NCBI GenBank assembly: GCA_900074885.1 | Contig: FJUW01000062.1 | Span: forward strand, 400,601 to 464,600 | Direction: 5' to 3' | Source of the DNA: Rhynchosporium graminicola | Taxonomy: Eukaryota; Ascomycota; Leotiomycetes; Helotiales; Ploettnerulaceae | Length of the DNA stretch: 64,000 bases | In this document: positions 59,741-64,000 of the stretch, piece after piece | Layout: each line of letters opens with the position of its first letter | Numbering within the stretch: position 1 is the first letter of the stretch | Translations under genes and position numbers: made by a program | The notes under the pieces: model-generated | Told to the model about the DNA's origin: nothing | The model's input: the letters and a program-made list of their open reading frames with translations, nothing else | Database searches by the model: none

Positions 59741-61846
59741 ATGGCCAACGAAAACAGACAGATCTTGCTGATCGATGCAGATCTCGATCGTCTCCGGACT
59801 TCTCAAAAGAAAATGCTGGATGCGGTAGAGAGCTGGTTCGAGGAATTTCGCAGAACCAATAGACGACACCCTCGCAAGAAGGACTACCCTGCCCATGTTG
59901 TGCGAAGAAGGAGTGTTATCAGCGCCTGCAACAGATAATCTCTAGAAAAGAGAGAAATACCATAAGACCTTCCCTACCCACCGAATTATGGCTGATGGTT
60001 ATGAGCAAGCTTGGACCAGGTTTAGGGGATATCCAGAATCTTCGTTTGGCATCTCATAGTACGTAGTCCATTTGCATATCTCAAGTAATATCAAGGCAAG
60101 TTTAGTGCACTTCATTGACTCTGCCTTAGTATTGACGGCATTAAGTGTCAGCTTCTTCAAACAACAACACACAATCCGTCCTCGTCGAGACCACTTGCTT
60201 AAAAGCGTTACCGAAAGCAACCCCGACTTGCTCGACATCGTCAAAACTCTCGTGTTTGAGATTGGCAGAATTAATAGTCGATACGCAGTAGAAAAAAACA
60301 GCCTTCTATTCAAAGAATGTGGATCCTATGTAAGAGACGACATGATACGCCGTTATGGGGGTTACAACCTCAAACACTACCGCGAGGATGAAGATATGGC
60401 TCGTATTGTGACTGCACTCTCGCACCATAGGAAGCTTGAGGGTATCAAGATCCAATACTATGAAGACGGATACGAGTGGAGAAAGCTGGCGAATGTGTTC
60501 CATGGCAGATGTGAGACATTCAAATACCAGTCGGTGGTGGGAAATGCTAACTTTCTGTAGGGCCATACGATGCAAGAAGCGAGTCATTCCAGATGAACGC
60601 CGAGTTTCTCACCATCCTTCAAGCCATGGCCATACACAATGCCTCTGGCAGACCTACAATCAAACACCTGTCTCACGAGTCGCTCTCTCCATCATTCTTT
60701 GTCCATCTTTTTTCGCACAACCCAATCGAACTAAGAGATCTCACTTTGCCCTTTCAACACCTGGAGACCCTGCACCTAAACTTCAAAGGAGTATTCAAGG
60801 CACCATTAAAATCATTTTGGAAGGGCTTGGCTACCGCCTTACGAAATGCAACAGGCCTGAAAAGCCTCAGCTTCGGCTTCGATCCAGTTGTGACAGAACG
60901 GCATCAAACCTCTGATTGGACAAAACCAACACTACCGGCCGACAAAGAAGCTTGGTATCTACCGTTGCACCTTGTGAACTTTGGAGCGTGTGCATCTTTA
61001 AGAACTCTTCGTCTCAATGGTCTCTCTACCTGCGAGCGGGGTTTGCAATTTTTACTTGGCAATTATCCTGCTCTGAGGGAATTACAGCTCTGTCAAATTA
61101 GTCTGCGTGAAGGATCCTTCTCGAGTCTTGTCAATTTCGTGCGCAGCGAGCTCTCTTTGACCAAATTTGAACTTTGTGGCTGGTTGTCCTCGGAACAGGG
61201 ATACTGGCTCATTAGTCCAGACAACATCACCGATGGTATGAATGCGGCCGATAGGAGGTTTCCAGCAGGTGACTATACGAGATACACTTTCGACGGTCGT
61301 ACTGCGGAGGATATGCTGTGGGAGACACATGATACAGACGCTTTGCTGAGTGAATGGGATCCGAGTAATCACAAAAATTGGAGAAAATACGATAGCATCA
61401 CCGAGTTTCAACGAGAGCCCGATTTTGTATCCAAGTGGTCACCAGTCGAGATCGTTCCATACTTTGACAAGCAAGGTCGAGATCCTAATGGCCTGCATTA
61501 CACAGATCTACTGTCATGGGTAACAGCTTTGCGCGAGCGTCGTCTCCCACAGGGCCAGCTATACGGAATTGTTCTTCTAGAGCGCGCAAGTCTGAAAACC
61601 GAAATTAGCCAATTGCTCACTCGAGACTCCTTACTGGCTGAGACCAATCAGCTCCATATTCAAGAGGATGGCGCGGAAGTACTCTACTGCTGGGATTCAA
61701 GATCAGAAGAACCTATTGCTGGAGATTTGCACCAACAAATCGTTGCCAGAGGTAATAAATGTAGGGAGAATTGGGTAATTTTCGATTATTTGTATGATGT
61801 GTCTGAAGAACAGCCTGTTTTGAGCCAGCCACTTGTTTATTGGTGA
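59741..61846 (+). CDS. F-box protein with LRR-like C-terminal region
   Basis: Well-supported exons are 59863-60058, 60106-60510 and 60561-61846; phases fit. The F-box is PSLPTELWLMVMSKLGPG...LRLASH, on the first of these. The third exon carries weak leucine-rich repeats (LRDLTLPFQHLETLHLNF, LRTLRLNGLSTCERG, LRELQLCQISL) and an acidic tail. Such proteins usually act as substrate adaptors in SCF ubiquitin ligases. Upstream of the F-box, in frame, is a cysteine cluster (CPCCAKKEC). The likely start, MANENRQILLIDAD at 59741, is in another frame and needs either a 38-nt intron (59825-59862, short for this genome) or reflects a frameshift. A truncated paralog lies at 3842-4985. Confidence 0.75.
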
Positions 61847-63377
61847 TGCTGAATTCTCTCTCGTAAGCAGGAGAGACAGGAGCATCATTTCGCGAGAGTC
61901 ATAAAAGGTAGAAAGTGGAGCAATTTGTTTTGATCAATTTACCCTGTTTATTTGGCTGAAACCTGCTGACCGGCTTCAAATAAGTACAAACACTGCGGAT
62001 ATCAATGCAATCTCTGAACTCAAACTGTCTAGCCTTGCGCATTTTATGACCTGCTGCTGTAGTATTACGCGCCTTTGGATAAATGCCGGTCGCTCATGCG
62101 CTCCTGGTGTTCATCACTTCACCCTCTTGACGAATCACACGACAACGCATCAATCAATGGTCGACAAGTTTACTGAAGTAAGAATTAGGAAATTACATTG
62201 TAGCTACGTTCGTTGCATTGTCGATTCTACTTCTGGTAGTTTACAAAACACGAGTACAATAATAATAGATCGACTTGGTCGTCGCTTCGGAGGATTGATA
62301 GCGGGACGGGAGGGTGGGGGAAAATGACTCGGGAAGGGATGCAGATGCAAGGAAGGATTGCCGAGTGACCCTATTTCGACTACCTCTACCTCTCATCACC
62401 TTCAACCCATGACCGAATCGACAGCTGATCATCGCCATATTAACGGAATGAAAGAGACGAGCTGATGTGTATCACTATGTGTGATCAGCTCTTGGCGCAG
62501 ATAGATGGTTCTCGCGTGAACAGGAACTAAAGTCTAGGACTCATCTAGGATTACCATTGTAAAATGTTCGTACGCGTAGCACTGAACTCATCGGTATACT
62601 TACTATACTTACTATACTTACTATACTTACTATACTTACTATACTTACTATACTTACTACCGTGACACAACATGTTGCACTCCTCGCTTAACTCCACGCT
62701 CTCCCTCCCAGCCACATCCGTCTTGTCCTCTCCCAATCAAGCCATCTTTATGCTTAAAAGCGCCTTTGCCCTCCCGGCGGCCCTTGGGTCTTTGGCAGCC
62801 CATGCCCTTTCTTGCTACCTAGCTAATATGAGGATATTGATCTTCCTCGGCGGTTGATATTCCGCCGAGTCAAACACGAGACACGCATTTTCTTATGGCC
62901 GTACATATTTCAACCTTTCACCCACTCTGACAGACGCCTCATGACTGCCGCCTCTACCCCTTCCATGTCCAAAAGACACACATTGACCTGGACATCACGA
63001 GCTACATCACGTATGCTTCAGAATGTTCAAGAAACCTATGATACAGTCGTCTGATGTCATGGCCGTGCAACACATGCATCTTCGGCATCAACAGTATGCT
63101 CAAGAGTGGCTGGAAAGCGCCAAATGTCATCTGCTCGCTGAATGATTGACCCCTTGTTGTTGTTAGCTTCCTGGAATTTCAACCCACGATTCAATGATAT
63201 ATATGAGGGCTTGGATCATGCCTAAAGAGTGTCTCTACTTCCGTCGTTCTTGTTCGTCAGGTGGGAAGTCTGCTTCACAGGACTCTGAAGGTCTAGTCAT
63301 TGGTATATCATATTTGAGACGACCTGAGGTACGTTTATCTCCTTTCCCTCTTTCGTTGAAACTACATCTCAAACAAA
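61847..63377. other. Intergenic with minisatellite
   Basis: 1.5 kb with no recognisable gene. ORFs at 62046-62327 and 62672-63054 have no features. It is the upstream region of the GH78-like gene. Confidence 0.45.
62595..62657 (+). repeat. 9-bp minisatellite, seven units
   Basis: The unit TATACTTAC is repeated seven times without mismatch. On the minus strand one frame reads as repeated Ser-Lys-Tyr within a 61-codon ORF, which is most likely non-coding. Confidence 0.95.
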
Positions 63378-64000
63378 ATGAAGTCTGAAACTGAAAGAAG
63401 AAAGCACTTCTTACGTCATCCTACTGATCGCTGGTTAGTAACTGCTATAATGTTCTCGCTCGCTTTCCTCATAACCACTATGCTCTCCTATCAAAGGTCA
63501 GCAGTGAATGCCGCTGGCTGTTGGAGGAACACAGCATGTACAGGACCAAAAATAGCAGCATTTCCGGGTGACTGGGACAAGTACAACTACGCTCCCTCAA
63601 GTCGTGTCGTGTCTCCAATCAGTTACTTCGCTCCAGCAGGCGGTGTATCTACACACTACCCTGCAGCTGTTTCTTTGAATGGCAACAACAATCAACTAAT
63701 TTTCGACTTCGGCAAGCTAGTTGGTGGTATTGTGACAGTATCGTACAGTGCAACAGGAGCCGGAAATCTAGGCATGGCATTCACGGAAGCGAAGAACTGG
63801 ACTGGTGAGGCTTCAGACAGTTCAAATGGCTCGTTCAATCCTGATGGTGCGGTAATCACCACCGTTTCTACGACTGCTGGAGCAAATTTCACGATGCCAG
63901 ATGCGAAGCTTCGCGGAGGATTTCGGTATATGACTTTGTTCACTCAGACCTCAAGCCAAGTCAACGTCAACATCCACGATATTACAGTCGAGATAGGATT
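63378..64000 (+). CDS. Alpha-L-rhamnosidase-like protein (GH78), N-terminal part
   Basis: The frame is open from the ATG at 63378 to the window edge, 207 codons, so the gene is incomplete. After an N-terminal hydrophobic helix (WLVTAIMFSLAFLITTMLSY) come CWRNTACTGPKIAAFPGDWDKYNY, then FDFGKLVGGIVTVSYSATGAG, then FTEAKNWTGEASDSSNG and KLRGGFRYMTLFT. This order is characteristic of the beta-sandwich region preceding the catalytic domain in fungal GH78 alpha-L-rhamnosidases, which release rhamnose from pectin side chains and plant glycosides. The 22 charged residues or so before the hydrophobic helix would make a membrane anchor; starting at the second ATG (63451) would give a more usual signal peptide. 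Catalytic residues lie beyond the window. Confidence 0.8.
   Translation, partial: MKSETERRKHFLRHPTDRWLVTAIMFSLAFLITTMLSYQRSAVNAAGCWRNTACTGPKIAAFPGDWDKYNYAPSSRVVSPISYFAPAGGVSTHYPAAVSLNGNNNQLIFDFGKLVGGIVTVSYSATGAGNLGMAFTEAKNWTGEASDSSNGSFNPDGAVITTVSTTAGANFTMPDAKLRGGFRYMTLFTQTSSQVNVNIHDITVEIG

Noticed and set aside
62551..62736. Ser-Lys-Tyr repeat protein on the minus strand
   Set aside because: It is the translation of a 9-bp minisatellite; no start context, conservation or flanking exon supports it.
1..64000. CRISPR arrays, bacterial operons, rRNA or tRNA genes
   Set aside because: No regularly spaced repeats, no tRNA arm patterns that I could fold, and gene structure is fungal.
1..64000. A secondary-metabolite gene cluster
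   Set aside because: No polyketide synthase, peptide synthetase, terpene cyclase or cluster regulator is present; the dehydrogenase, EthD-like gene and transporters are scattered among housekeeping genes.

Overview
The window is nuclear DNA from a filamentous ascomycete. Most genes carry several short GT-AG introns (about 47-90 nt, GTANGT-like donors, CTAAC/CTAAT branch motifs a few bases before the acceptor). The housekeeping proteins are of the fungal type (Erv14, Prp17, Mic60, Sac1, Mef1). The mix of a CVNH lectin, an EthD-like protein, a GH78 enzyme and MFS permeases suggests a plant-associated or saprobic species, probably Leotiomycetes; that class assignment is inference from general resemblance.

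Layout. 0.9-2.2 kb: four-exon zinc alcohol dehydrogenase (minus). 3.8-6.1 kb: two decayed genes, an F-box/LRR-like relic and a cysteine-rich secreted-protein relic. 7.5-9.0 kb: MCT-type MFS transporter. 9-12 kb: AT-rich, degenerate DNA. 11.9-13.1 kb: a spliced gene of unknown function (307 aa). 14.4-18.3 kb: kynurenine 3-monooxygenase, divergent from methionine aminopeptidase 1. 19-22 kb: Erv14/cornichon and Prp17. 23.5-24 kb: small EthD-like gene. 24.5-30.4 kb: mitochondrial EF-G divergent from DNA polymerase kappa, which converges on an RPEL-repeat gene. 30.4-35.4 kb: about 5 kb with no recognisable gene. 35.4-42 kb: Mic60, Rab5-type GTPase, Sac1 phosphatase. 42.5-47.6 kb: DHA2/Fnx1-type MFS divergent from an arylsulfatase. 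47.6-49.7 kb: repeat-bearing gap. 49.7-51.2 kb: GT31-like glycosyltransferase. 51.2-54.3 kb: gene fragments. 54.3-56.2 kb: Dal5-family permease with three stop codons. 56.6-57.2 kb: cyanovirin-N homolog. 59.7-61.8 kb: F-box gene, paralogous to the relic at 4 kb. 63.4 kb to the edge: start of a GH78 alpha-L-rhamnosidase-like gene.

The central block (14-42 kb) is dense, conserved and intact. Both flanks are accessory in character: transporters, secreted enzymes, a lectin, paralogous F-box genes, and several otherwise well preserved genes interrupted by stop codons. The functions do not form one pathway and no biosynthetic cluster backbone is visible. For most spliced genes I chained exons by hand and checked that phases and total length fit; those structures are predictions without transcript support.
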